64,000 bases of DNA from Bacillota bacterium (GCA_009779975.1 WRAY01000002.1:1-64000), one strand, 5' to 3'; numbered from the stretch's first letter, positions 15,778-24,861 are shown. The notes: a model not told the origin generated them from the sequence alone. Numbers and translations: made by a program.

Positions 15778-16172
15778 TTGACATTAAAAAAATTAAAAAA
15801 TGGCTTATGAGAATTCAGCTTCAGGAGTTGCAGATTAACTCAAAAAGAGAACAGGTTTCAAAAAATAAGAAATTTAAAGAGCAATTTGAAATTATCAGCA
15901 TAGATTTTGATGATGAAGAAATGCAATTAATTCAGGAAATCAATGATTTTATTTTGATAAGAAAAGAAGTTAAAGATGCTATTTTGAAAATTATTGATGT
16001 AAAAGGTAAAGTTGTTTTAGAACATCATTATTTATTAGGCAAAACATTGTGGCAAATTGCACAAGAATTTGGAGAAAATTTGCGCAATATTGAAAGAATT
16101 CATAAGAAAGCATTAGCAGAACTAGGACAAATAATAGAGGAAAACAGTAATGAAGATGAAAAAACTAATTAA
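15774..16172 (+). CDS. Sigma-region-4-like phage regulator
   Basis: 132 residues, start overlapping the previous stop. Helical N-terminus, then VVLEHHYLLGKTLWQIAQEFGENLRNIERIHKKALAEL, a clear region-4 type helix-turn-helix like the one in the protein at 2788. The family consists of phage late-gene activators. Having one copy before and two after the tail module suggests layered control or remnants of two phage late regions. The 16173-16373 stretch after it holds only the promoter of the next gene. Confidence 0.7.
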   Translation: MIDIKKIKKWLMRIQLQELQINSKREQVSKNKKFKEQFEIISIDFDDEEMQLIQEINDFILIRKEVKDAILKIIDVKGKVVLEHHYLLGKTLWQIAQEFGENLRNIERIHKKALAELGQIIEENSNEDEKTN

Positions 16173-16315
16173 GTTAAATAAAGATGTGGTCAAGATGGAT
16201 ATCTTTACTTCATTATTGAATTGAAAGAACATTTGATGAGATAGCATTTTGTTTGTCTTAAAATTGATATATAAAATATTCCTAGAAATAATTTAAAAAT
16301 CAATACTTTAATCAT

Positions 16316-16344
16316 TTGTGGAAAAAATTTAAAAATGCTAAAAT
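16316..16344 (+). promoter_or_regulatory. Promoter of the LRR-Roc-COR-TIR gene
   Basis: TTGTGG, 17 bases, TAAAAT with TGC before it; the gene's AAAGGA and ATG follow about 20-30 bases later. Confidence 0.65.
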
Positions 16345-16373
16345 GTAATTATATGTAGTATAAAGGAAAAATT

Positions 16374-19124
16374 ATGAAATTATATAAAAAAGATATCTTC
16401 ATATGTTTGAATTGTAATGAGTTGGAAAAAATATCTCATCTAAAGACTATTAATCTGTCGGGATTCAATAGTCTTGATTTTTTACCAGAATCTATTGGCA
16501 ATTTAGTTGAATTAGCAGAGTTAAATCTTAGCAATTCTGATTTAAAAAGCATTCCGAAGACAATTGTAGGCTTGAAAAAGTTAAAGAAACTTAGTTTAGC
16601 CAATACATATATTAGTCAGTTGCCAAATGAATTGTTTAGCTTGCCAAGTTTGGAAGAGTTGGATTTATCATCAACTGATATATCTGAAATCCCTTCACAA
16701 ATTTTATCACTAAAAAAATTAAAAAAGTTAATTTTAAGAAATGTTAAGTTGACGAGTTTGCCAGATGAAATTTTTAAACTAAAGAACTTGGAATATTTAG
16801 ATTTACATAATACAAAAATTAGTTATATTAATGACGAGATAGGTAATTTAACAAAATTAAAAACTATTTATTTATCTAATACAAATATTATAGAAATTCC
16901 CAGTTCTTTTAAAGAATTAAAACAACTGAAGAATGTTTCTTTAAGAAATCTTTATTTGAAAGATATCCCAAATTATTTTGCAGATTTGAATTTAAAATTT
17001 TCTCATACATATATAGAGGAAGAAAATTCAATCAATCTCTATAATACAACTATTAAGTCAATAGATTCTACTATATGGAATAGAAACACCGAATTTGTAC
17101 AAATGTTTTTTAAAGCAAGAAGCTCTCAAGGTGGCTCGGTTCCAATTAATGAAGTTAAAGTAATATTTTTAGGTAATGGAGAAGTTGGTAAAACTTATAC
17201 AATTAAACGATTGTTGAAAAATGGAGAAAATTTAAGCCTAGAAGAGAGCAATACTGAAAGAACACCGGGAATTGACATTAATAAGAAGAAAGAGGTTTTA
17301 AGCGATGGAAGAAAAATAATTCTTCAATATTGGGATTTCGGTGGTCAGGAAATTATGTTTTCAATGCACAGGTGTTTTTTGACATCAAGGACTCTATATG
17401 TAATTATGTTGAATGCAGCAGCTGTTGACGATTTAACGAGATTTAATGATAACGCAAGAGATTGGCTTAAAACAGTTGAGAACTTTGCAAATGGTTGCCC
17501 AGTTCTTTTAGTTATAAATAAGATTGATGCTTGTCCTGCAATTGGACTAGATGAGCTTTCTTTGTATCAAGAATTTAATAATTTAAAAGGCATTTTAAAA
17601 ATTTCAGCAAGGGATTTTTCCAAAGAAAAATTTTCTATAGTCTTAGAAAAGATTAAAGAGCAGGTTATGGATTTGCCTGGTTGCCAAAACGCACTTCCTC
17701 CTTCACAGGATATGGTAAGGAAGGAGCTGTTTAAAATGTCAAAGCAGAAAGAAAAAAATTATATTACAAATGAGGAGTATATTACTTTATGTCGTAAACA
17801 CGGAATTGTTGAGAATTCAGAAAGACAGGGTTTGCTAGACTGGTTTAATGATTTAGGTGTTAGTATAAGTTATCATAACGACAAAAAAACTACTAGGATA
17901 GAGGATTTTAAAGTCCTCAATCCACAATGGATAACAAATGCAATATATGCAATTATAATGTCGGCAAGTAATACTCGTAACGGCAAAATAGAAAAAAACA
18001 AAATAGCTGAAATTTTGAAAGCTCCTACCAAGTGTGTTTTGCGAAATATAACTTATACTATGGAAGAAAGTGAGTATGTATTGGATATTATGAGAAAATA
18101 TGAAATTTCACACCCAATTCAAGATAGCATCTCATATATTTCATACGAATTTATCCCAGCACTGTTGGAAGTGAATACTCCTAGAAGATTGAATTTTGAT
18201 TTTGTTTCCGAAAGCATATTTTACAAACTAGAATATAAATATTTGCCAGATAATGTCCTGCATAGACTTATGATTCAAATGTATGAAGATGTTGATTTTA
18301 ACACTATTTGGCGAAAAGGTGTAGAGTTTTCAGATAGGTTAACTGGTTGTAAAGCTTTTGTAGTTACAAAAAATCAATCACTCGAAATTCATGTGGAAAA
18401 AAGTCACTATGGGAAATACTATTTTGCTCAAATCTTAAACCGAATAGAGAGTATTAATAAAATGTATAATTTAGTTCCCGATCATTTTTTTGTATGTGGG
18501 TTTAAAAAGGGTAATGAAATAATTTATAGATGTTTTGATTATGAGACAGTGATAACAAATTTAAAAAATGGGAATCAAAAAATATGTGCTAAGGAAGATT
18601 CAATTAAAATTGTAAACTTATTAGATCCCTATGGCGGATTAAAATATATTAAGGATAATAGAGAAATGAGAGATCAAATTTTTATTTGCTATTCGCATAA
18701 AGATAGAAAATTTAAAGAGAGATTAGCAAAGCATTTTAATAGTTTAGCACGAAGGGACTTGTTGATTTATTGGGATGATAGTAAAATAGAAGCTGGTGAT
18801 AAGTGGAAAAAAGAAATCCAAACAGCTTTGAATAAATCATGTGTTGCTATTTTGCTTGTATCAAAAGATTTTTTAGATTCAGAATTTATAACTGAAGTAG
18901 AATTGCCAACGATTTTAAATGAAACATATAACATTACGAGCATTCCAGTGTTAATAGGTAATTGTTTATATGACGAAGTGACGGACATTAAAGACATGCA
19001 ACTAATTAATAAGCCCTCAGAATGTGTTAGTATATTAACAGATGACGAACAAGACAAATTATGTGTGAAAATTGTAAAAAAGGCAAAATCAATTTTAGAA
19101 AAGAGTTATGTGAAAACCAGATAG
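16374..19124 (+). CDS. LRR-Roc-COR-TIR protein, probable immune effector
   Basis: 916 residues. About eight leucine-rich repeats (residues 20-225; LxxLxLxxxxIxxLPxxI type) are followed by a Roc GTPase. Its P-loop is GNGEVGKT (267-274), with WDFGGQE (320-326) as the switch/Walker B element and NKID (382-385) as guanine specificity motif. A COR-like region extends to about 750. A TIR domain runs from about 767: DQIFICYSHKDR, then LLVSKDFLDSEFITEVELP containing candidate catalytic Glu. TIR domains of bacterial defence proteins degrade NAD+ after sensing infection. The layout suggests repeats sense, Roc switches, TIR acts. It is transcribed alone from its own promoter. Anti-phage function is inferred. 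Confidence 0.85.
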   Translation: MKLYKKDIFICLNCNELEKISHLKTINLSGFNSLDFLPESIGNLVELAELNLSNSDLKSIPKTIVGLKKLKKLSLANTYISQLPNELFSLPSLEELDLSSTDISEIPSQILSLKKLKKLILRNVKLTSLPDEIFKLKNLEYLDLHNTKISYINDEIGNLTKLKTIYLSNTNIIEIPSSFKELKQLKNVSLRNLYLKDIPNYFADLNLKFSHTYIEEENSINLYNTTIKSIDSTIWNRNTEFVQMFFKARSSQGGSVPINEVKVIFLGNGEVGKTYTIKRLLKNGENLSLEESNTERTPGIDINKKKEVLSDGRKIILQYWDFGGQEIMFSMHRCFLTSRTLYVIMLNAAAVDDLTRFNDNARDWLKTVENFANGCPVLLVINKIDACPAIGLDELSLYQEFNNLKGILKISARDFSKEKFSIVLEKIKEQVMDLPGCQNALPPSQDMVRKELFKMSKQKEKNYITNEEYITLCRKHGIVENSERQGLLDWFNDLGVSISYHNDKKTTRIEDFKVLNPQWITNAIYAIIMSASNTRNGKIEKNKIAEILKAPTKCVLRNITYTMEESEYVLDIMRKYEISHPIQDSISYISYEFIPALLEVNTPRRLNFDFVSESIFYKLEYKYLPDNVLHRLMIQMYEDVDFNTIWRKGVEFSDRLTGCKAFVVTKNQSLEIHVEKSHYGKYYFAQILNRIESINKMYNLVPDHFFVCGFKKGNEIIYRCFDYETVITNLKNGNQKICAKEDSIKIVNLLDPYGGLKYIKDNREMRDQIFICYSHKDRKFKERLAKHFNSLARRDLLIYWDDSKIEAGDKWKKEIQTALNKSCVAILLVSKDFLDSEFITEVELPTILNETYNITSIPVLIGNCLYDEVTDIKDMQLINKPSECVSILTDDEQDKLCVKIVKKAKSILEKSYVKTR

Positions 19125-19140
19125 ATTTTTTGTATTTATT

Positions 19141-19170
19141 ACCATTTATAATGCTACCATTTATAATGCT
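19141..19170 (+). repeat. 15-bp tandem direct repeat
   Basis: ACCATTTATAATGCT occurs twice head to tail in the gap between the TIR gene and the radical SAM gene. The remainder of the 19125-19370 gap is the promoter region of the next gene. Confidence 0.8.
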
Positions 19171-19285
19171 CATGAAATGATAATTTGATAGAGAGTTGTT
19201 AATGAAGTCGTTAATATAATAATTTTTTCGTTAAAGAACAGGACGTAATTTTGTAGAAATTATAAGTTTATATTAATAAAATTGC

Positions 19286-19314
19286 TTGCATAATTTAAGG
19301 ATTTAAGTTATAAT
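19286..19314 (+). promoter_or_regulatory. Promoter of the radical SAM / peptide operon
   Basis: TTGCAT, 17 bases, TATAAT. The predicted start is about 50 bases before the radical SAM ATG. Confidence 0.75.
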
Positions 19315-19370
19315 TATTTCAATAAAAGATGAAAGAACAGTTTACCACCATACGAGCTAATGAATAATAA

Positions 19371-20687
19371 ATGATAAATAATATGAATAATAAGTATAAT
19401 AAATTACCTAATGATTATTATAGCATTGAATTAAAAAATTCGTACTATGTCTTTCACTCATTTTATGGAGAGCCTTTTTTGGTGTCAAAAGTTGATTATG
19501 CAAATTTTGTGCAGAATGGATTTCAGCAACCGGCTCTCATTAATGGTGTGGATTTGTCGGAAAAAACTACTCTCAAATGTAAAACAATAATTGATGATTA
19601 TATTGATAATTATAATTACCCTGAAGTCTTGGATCTTATAATATCGGAACAATGTAATTTAATGTGTCATATGTGTTCTCATGCGCTGTCTTTAAATGTT
19701 AGTGATCAGAGCAGACTAGGCACTCCTTCAATGAGTTTTGATTTGGCTAAAAAGTGGATAGATCATTATGTAGAAGTGGTTAAGAAAAACAATTTGCCTG
19801 TTTATTCATATCATTTTGGTGCTGCTGAGCCGTTATTGTACAAAAGCCAATTGTGGGGTATCGTAGAGTATATTCATAGTGTATCGACTGATAGAAAAGT
19901 AGAATGTTTTTTAAACTCTAACCTAACATTGTTGGATGATAAGGATATTGAATTGTTATCAAAATATAATATAAGGGTTGCAGTAGGCGTTGATGGACTT
20001 AGAGAACAAAATGATTCAATTAGAGTTTTTAGAAAAAATCGTGGTGGAACTTTCAATTTGATAGTTGAGAAGATTAAAAGGCTTTTATCTGCTAATGTGC
20101 AAGTTGGGGTTAACATTACTTTAACAGATAGAAATTTTGAGGATGTAGATCCTAATGAAGTCTTAAAGTATTTTAGTAAAATAGGCATAAAAACATTGCT
20201 TGTAGACAGTGATTTTATAAATCATATTAATGTGTCAGGAGAGCAAATTGTAAATAAATTGATTGAGTTTGAGAATCTTTCAAATGAGTATGATGTTGAA
20301 ATATTAGGATCTTGGAAAACCCCATATAATATGCTCAATTGCAAGAACTCTAAAACACCTAAATCATTTTGTTATTCAACCCTTGGGAAAAATATGACTG
20401 TCACACCTAGAGGAAACCTTACCTATTGTACTTATGCTGCAACGTTGCTATCTAATGATCAGGTTAATGTGGAATTTACATATGCAGAATACATATCCAA
20501 TATTAAGAAGATTATGCATCAATGTTTACCTGGAAAGAGAGATTTATGTCATGGTTGCCCAATAGAAGGTTTATGCGCTGGTGGATGTCAATTAGCACAT
20601 GAGCAAAATGGTGAGGAGAATAAAATGTGTGATATTTATTTAGAAGCGGTATACCAACTAGTGATAAACAAATATAGAAATAGATAA
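19371..20687 (+). CDS. Radical SAM/SPASM peptide-modifying enzyme
   Basis: 438 residues. The radical SAM cluster motif is CX3CX2C (C95, C99, C102 in CNLMCHMC). The C-terminal SPASM region carries the auxiliary cluster cysteines: a CYST...LTYC pair, then LCHGCPIEGLCAGGC and a last Cys in KMCDIY. An N-terminal segment of about 90 residues precedes the barrel and may bind the substrate leader. Enzymes of this layout install thioether or C-C crosslinks in ribosomal peptides. A 26-codon Cys-rich gene follows 14 bases later behind AGGAGG. No ribosome site is seen at 19371 or at the next ATG, 19383, so the exact start is uncertain. Confidence 0.85.
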   Translation: MINNMNNKYNKLPNDYYSIELKNSYYVFHSFYGEPFLVSKVDYANFVQNGFQQPALINGVDLSEKTTLKCKTIIDDYIDNYNYPEVLDLIISEQCNLMCHMCSHALSLNVSDQSRLGTPSMSFDLAKKWIDHYVEVVKKNNLPVYSYHFGAAEPLLYKSQLWGIVEYIHSVSTDRKVECFLNSNLTLLDDKDIELLSKYNIRVAVGVDGLREQNDSIRVFRKNRGGTFNLIVEKIKRLLSANVQVGVNITLTDRNFEDVDPNEVLKYFSKIGIKTLLVDSDFINHINVSGEQIVNKLIEFENLSNEYDVEILGSWKTPYNMLNCKNSKTPKSFCYSTLGKNMTVTPRGNLTYCTYAATLLSNDQVNVEFTYAEYISNIKKIMHQCLPGKRDLCHGCPIEGLCAGGCQLAHEQNGEENKMCDIYLEAVYQLVINKYRNR

Positions 20688-20701
20688 AGGAGGGCTTATT
20701 T

Positions 20702-20782
20702 ATGCAGGAGATTAAAATTGAAAAAATCGAATTAGAAGACAGAATTTCTATGTGTGGCGGTCGTACTACTTGTTGTAGCTAA
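20702..20782 (+). CDS. 26-residue Cys-rich peptide, candidate RiPP precursor
   Basis: The reading frame has a strong AAAGGAGG nine bases before the ATG. It encodes a charged leader-like half (MQEIKIEKIELEDRI) followed by the core SMCGGRTTCCS at the very C-terminus. It is 14 bases downstream of a SPASM radical SAM enzyme and before any terminator. Small size, leader/core split and three Cys in an 11-residue tail match precursors of radical-SAM peptides such as ranthipeptides, sactipeptides or related classes. No peptidase or exporter gene is adjacent. The exact crosslink class cannot be told from the sequence. Confidence 0.8.
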   Translation: MQEIKIEKIELEDRISMCGGRTTCCS

Positions 20783-20786
20783 ATCT

Positions 20787-20802
20787 ACTGAAACATTTTT
20801 TA
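20787..20802 (+). repeat. 16-bp direct repeat, copy 1 of 2
   Basis: ACTGAAACATTTTTTA follows four bases after the peptide gene and recurs at 20943-20958 inside the terminator-like hairpin. An inverted CTACTGAAA/TTTCAGTAG pair also links 20785 with about 20871-20880. The 20783-21081 gap otherwise holds no visible gene. Confidence 0.7.
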
Positions 20803-20937
20803 TTTTACGGAAATTAAATTGCCTTTATTTTGAAAGATCTAGGCATGTTTTTGTTGTACTTCGATTGATATTTCAGTAGTCAAAACTTTTGTGTGAAGAG
20901 ATTTGCACTGATTAATTTCTACCAAATATTTCACTAT

Positions 20938-20976
20938 ACCTTACTGAAACATTTTTTAGGTAAGGTGTAGTTTTTT
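20938..20976 (+). terminator. Terminator of the peptide operon
   Basis: ACCTTAC pairs with GTAAGGT across a 15-base loop containing repeat copy 2; six T residues follow at 20971. Confidence 0.6.
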
Positions 20977-20977
20977 G

Positions 20978-21006
20978 TTGCGATATTTGTAGAATTATGC
21001 TATAGT
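20978..21006 (+). promoter_or_regulatory. Promoter of the 21082-23342 operon
   Basis: TTGCGA, 17 bases, TATAGT with TGC before the -10. This gives the next two genes their own transcript. Confidence 0.65.
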
Positions 21007-21081
21007 TAGATGACACTAATGATTCCACATGATTACAATTAGCAAATTGCTATTGGTCATGTTAAGAGGGTATTTTTACAT

Positions 21082-21849
21082 ATGGAAAGTTTTTTAAAAA
21101 ATATTAATTTAAGTGGAGATGATCTGCAGTGCTTATGTCTTTGTCATTCAACCTTCTCGAAAGCAGGAGAGAAAATATTGAAGGACAATTTTATAAATGT
21201 ATCAGAATGTAATGTTTTTAAAAAGCGATTAGTATATTTATTTTACGGAATACCAGCATATAAGAAGAAAGTTGCTGTGATACAAGACTGTGCTCTTCAT
21301 AATATGGTTTTTCTGCTGGACGAGAAAAACATTAAAAAAGATAGATTATTTCCCTTTGATACAGGCGCATATCATGGCGGTGCTTTTGATAGGCATATCA
21401 GTAAATGTGCGTATAATTTAGATGAGTTTGAAATTGCTTCGGGAGATGCCAAAAAATATGTAAAAGTTTTTTTTGATAATAATAGCAACTATGTTTCAAG
21501 AAAGGCTAATGTTTGTAAAGAAGCCGAGGATTTTGGGGATTTTTTATGCAAAAGAGTTATAAGCATGATAACTTCTACGGCTCAAGAAGATTACGATGAT
21601 CGGTGTGCGGTTGTTGAGATTCAAACAGGTAAAATTAATAATTTATTTAAACATTTAGATGCTATTATTATGAGTAACGACATATATGAATCATTAAACA
21701 ATAGAGAGAGTCATATATTAGAGAGTATAAAACGAGCAAATATTGAAATAATTTGTTATGATACTTTTGGGCTTTTAGAGACTACTGCACATATTGTATC
21801 TATTTATACTGAGATTAAAAAGTATTATATAGCAAAAGGTTTGATTTAA
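21082..21849 (+). CDS. Uncharacterised protein with HxxF...YGIPAY and PFDTGAYHG segments
   Basis: 255 residues; AGAGGG upstream. Notable segments are CLCHSTFSKAGE, YLFYGIPAYKKK, HNMVFLLDE and FPFDTGAYHGGAFDRH, followed by a helical C-terminal half. Conserved-looking His, Tyr, Asp and Gly clusters suggest an enzyme or a binding pocket, but I do not recognise the family. No signal peptide or membrane helix. The gene overlaps the Sel1-repeat gene by one base (TAATG), so the two proteins probably work together. The location between TIR, RiPP and mobile-element genes points to an accessory or defence role. Confidence 0.6.
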   Translation: MESFLKNINLSGDDLQCLCLCHSTFSKAGEKILKDNFINVSECNVFKKRLVYLFYGIPAYKKKVAVIQDCALHNMVFLLDEKNIKKDRLFPFDTGAYHGGAFDRHISKCAYNLDEFEIASGDAKKYVKVFFDNNSNYVSRKANVCKEAEDFGDFLCKRVISMITSTAQEDYDDRCAVVEIQTGKINNLFKHLDAIIMSNDIYESLNNRESHILESIKRANIEIICYDTFGLLETTAHIVSIYTEIKKYYIAKGLI

Positions 21850-23342
21850 TGAAAATAAATTATTTAAGTGTTTATGATTTAGAGACGCCGCAGTTTGCGT
21901 ATGTCATTTGTAAAAAGAATGACAAGTATTTTGCAGTAGTAAATGATGGGAATGGATGTGTTTGTGGTTTTCAGGAGGTTGAAATTGTTTCAACTGAATT
22001 AATTAAAGTAGAGCAAGATTTTGAAATTGCAGTTGGTGATGAAAGTATATATGCTTATTATTATATTGATGGACAAGTTGTGGGTAAGTTAAAAGATTTC
22101 CTGCCAAAATTAGAGCAAATAATACATAATGAAAATCTATCAAGATTTTCATTGAGATCAGTGCATAATTTTTTAGATAGACATGATTTTCCCAAAAAAA
22201 AAACTGAAATTGATTTAGAAGAAAAATATTCTTTAGCAAGTGCTTATCATTATGGAGGAGAGGGTAGAGAGAAAAATATTCAAAAAGCCTATTCTCTCTA
22301 TTTGAAACATAGAGAAGATGATCCTAAATTTAAGTTTGGATTAGCATATTGTTATGAGAAAGGATTAATAGTTAATTTGAATCTTAAAGAAGAAGCGACA
22401 AGGCTTTTTGATGAATGTTTAGTTGGGATTAAAAAACAGGCGGAAAACGGGAATAAATTTGCTTGCTTTATTTTGGGTGTTATGTATGATATGGGCTATG
22501 GGCTTAAAAAAGATATACATAAAGCCGTTATTTGGTATAAGAGGTCAGCAGAACAGGGTTATGCTAATGCCTTGAGAAATTTGGGAATGTGCTATCACAA
22601 TGGTAATGGAGTAAAACACAACGCAGAAGAGGCAGTTCGGTTGTTTAAGTTGGCCGCGGAACAAGGAGACGCGATGGCGTTGAATAACTTGGGATCTTGT
22701 TATCAGTATAATCGCGGAGTAGAAAAGGACATAGGCAAAGCAATATATTTTTACGAGTTATCAGCAAATAAAGGTCATGCAAAAGCTCAAAATAATTTAG
22801 GTATTTGTTACGAATTGGGTTACATAGATAGAAAAAATATAGACAAGGCTGTTGAATTGTATAAAATGGGAGCAAAAGGGAGAGATATGTTTGCTCAATA
22901 TAATTTAGGGCGTTGCTATCATTATGGGAAAGGGGTGTTAAAAGATATTAACAAGGCAGTTGAGCTTTACACTTTAGCGGCACATCAGTCGCATATTTTG
23001 GCACAATATGTTTTGGGGAATATTTATGAGTATGGTGAAAGTGTGATTGAAAAAGATGCAAATAAAGCTGTTTCTTGGTATCAAAAAGTAACAGAACATG
23101 AAAATAAAAAGCCACACTTCAGTTTGAAAAGTTACTTGAATTCAAAAAAAGAAGTTAAAGTTCGCAATCGCTCTGATTTGTTAAAATTTGAATTTGCTTC
23201 GGACTTTATATTGTCTGAAGAAAAAAATGATGTAAAATTTGATGATCCTATTGATGAAGATCAATTTGACGAAATTAAGCGTTTATTGATTTCTTATGCA
23301 ATTATACATTGTGTTAATAGTTTTAGAGAAAATTATGCCTAA
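21849..23342 (+). CDS. Sel1-repeat (TPR-like) protein
   Basis: 497 residues. An N-terminal domain of about 125 residues is followed by about eight Sel1 repeats (residues 130-415; A..LG.CY..G.GV..D..KAV.(W/L)Y..AA.QG pattern). A C-terminal helical tail of about 70 residues is rich in Asp/Glu. Sel1 repeats form a superhelical scaffold that binds partner proteins. There is no signal peptide, so it is probably cytosolic. Translation coupling to the upstream unknown gene suggests a scaffold or sensor for it. Confidence 0.8.
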   Translation: MKINYLSVYDLETPQFAYVICKKNDKYFAVVNDGNGCVCGFQEVEIVSTELIKVEQDFEIAVGDESIYAYYYIDGQVVGKLKDFLPKLEQIIHNENLSRFSLRSVHNFLDRHDFPKKKTEIDLEEKYSLASAYHYGGEGREKNIQKAYSLYLKHREDDPKFKFGLAYCYEKGLIVNLNLKEEATRLFDECLVGIKKQAENGNKFACFILGVMYDMGYGLKKDIHKAVIWYKRSAEQGYANALRNLGMCYHNGNGVKHNAEEAVRLFKLAAEQGDAMALNNLGSCYQYNRGVEKDIGKAIYFYELSANKGHAKAQNNLGICYELGYIDRKNIDKAVELYKMGAKGRDMFAQYNLGRCYHYGKGVLKDINKAVELYTLAAHQSHILAQYVLGNIYEYGESVIEKDANKAVSWYQKVTEHENKKPHFSLKSYLNSKKEVKVRNRSDLLKFEFASDFILSEEKNDVKFDDPIDEDQFDEIKRLLISYAIIHCVNSFRENYA

Positions 23343-23460
23343 TTATTTATTGATTATTTTCACGGTTTTTAGATGTAAGTTGCTTAATTTAGCAAGTTGT
23401 TTTTGTTAATTAGCATCAAATCACCATTTAATCAGTTTTAAACATATTTTAATAAGTAAT

Positions 23461-23495
23461 AAAGCCTGAGAACTCTTTTTTGTTCTCAGGCTTTG
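23461..23495 (+). terminator. Terminator after the Sel1 gene
   Basis: A 13-bp perfect stem (AAAGCCTGAGAAC with GTTCTCAGGCTTT) around a T-rich loop. The rest of the 23343-23616 gap contains only the next promoter. Confidence 0.75.
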
Positions 23496-23581
23496 TCAAT
23501 TTATGGGGGGTGGTTTACACTATTTTAGGTTGCAATTTTAATAAATATTTTTGAATTAATGTTTTTGATAGTCGTTTATGG

Positions 23582-23610
23582 TTGTATAGTTTTATAGAAG
23601 ATGATATGAT
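23582..23610 (+). promoter_or_regulatory. Promoter giving a leaderless transcript for the DUF5677-like gene
   Basis: TTGTAT, 17 bases, TATGAT, then six bases and the ATG. The expected transcription start coincides with the start codon, and no ribosome site exists. Confidence 0.6.
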
Positions 23611-23616
23611 TGTTTT

Positions 23617-24861
23617 ATGAATCCGAATGAACTAATGAAGAAAAAAATTGATGACTTAGAGAAGTTTGTAAAGAATCCTGTTATTTTGCACTTTGATAGA
23701 CAGTGGAAGAAGTTAATAAAACAACATGGATTGGATGCATCAAGACCAAAAGAAAATTTTGTTCGTAGCATGATAAAACCTGTCATGTTTGAAATCAATT
23801 GCCAACTGAATAACAGCGGTCAATTTGAGATAACATTAGATACAAATTTTATTTTGGATATGGCTAATATTGAGTCGATAACTGAAGCAATTTTTTATTA
23901 CCATTGGTTTCATACAAAAAGATTGAGTGATAATGAGAGGGCAGTGACGGCTAAATGTAATAAGTATCAGCAAAGACTTGTATATGAAGTGGCTATGACC
24001 ATAATTACTCGGATTAACGATAAAAAATTAAAAGCAGTAACAAGTGAGTTGTCGCCAGAAATAGTATCTTGCAGAGAAATATGTGATTTAATATTTGAAT
24101 TGATGATTAAGTCAGTCAACAGCGGCACTCATCCTCATGAAGGAATATTTGAGATTTTTCAAAATACAATATTGACTGCAAAAAGTGTTTTGAAGTTGTT
24201 GTCGGATGGTCAGGGAAGAGAGGCTTTTATTCTTTGGCGCAACTTGCATGAACAAGAGAGTATTTTATTAGTGATGGTTTGTCATTTGAATGCTGTAAAA
24301 GCATTTATGGAACATTCAAAGTTCGTGAAACTTGAATTTAGTCATTCGAGAGAGAGAATAAAAGAAGAATCGGGTGGTAAACTTGCAATAGAAATGCTAA
24401 AAGAAATAGATTGTCTTGAGGAAGAGTTGACAAAGCGAATGAAAAATCATAGTATAACACAGCGTAGTGCTTATATTAATTATGGTTGGCTGCTTGAAAT
24501 TGACGGGTTTATAAAATGGCTTGAAGAACTGAAAGAAGAAAAAAAGAGCAAGTTAAGTTTTACAGGACTACAACAATTTGCAGGATTTCCTAATTATGAA
24601 ACTAAGCGTGAATCATATAAATATGCATGTAAGTTTATTCATCCAACATTTCATACGATGCGGCTTGATAAAAAAGGAACTTACCAGCCATGTATTTATT
24701 CTCTGATTCCGTCAATACAAAACATATCAAAAATGTTTTATAATTATTTTGTTAAAAACAATTTATTCTATGACGAGAATCTTAAATTATCTATGGAACA
24801 ATTGATGATAAGGTTAGAAGAAGACTTAAGAATCTTGATTGCAAATGATAAATTGGAATAG
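23617..24861 (+). CDS. DUF5677-like protein
   Basis: 414 residues, mostly helical. The segment SGTHPHEGIFEIFQNTILTAKSVLKLLSDGQGREAFILWRNLHEQE, and later FTGLQQFAGFPNYETKRESYKYACKFIHPTFHTMRL, match the pattern of the DUF5677 family. Its members have conserved Arg/His/Asp on a helical bundle and unknown function. No membrane segment. The gene starts leaderless from its own promoter. Its position near mobile-element genes suggests accessory cargo. Confidence 0.65.
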   Translation: MNPNELMKKKIDDLEKFVKNPVILHFDRQWKKLIKQHGLDASRPKENFVRSMIKPVMFEINCQLNNSGQFEITLDTNFILDMANIESITEAIFYYHWFHTKRLSDNERAVTAKCNKYQQRLVYEVAMTIITRINDKKLKAVTSELSPEIVSCREICDLIFELMIKSVNSGTHPHEGIFEIFQNTILTAKSVLKLLSDGQGREAFILWRNLHEQESILLVMVCHLNAVKAFMEHSKFVKLEFSHSRERIKEESGGKLAIEMLKEIDCLEEELTKRMKNHSITQRSAYINYGWLLEIDGFIKWLEELKEEKKSKLSFTGLQQFAGFPNYETKRESYKYACKFIHPTFHTMRLDKKGTYQPCIYSLIPSIQNISKMFYNYFVKNNLFYDENLKLSMEQLMIRLEEDLRILIANDKLE

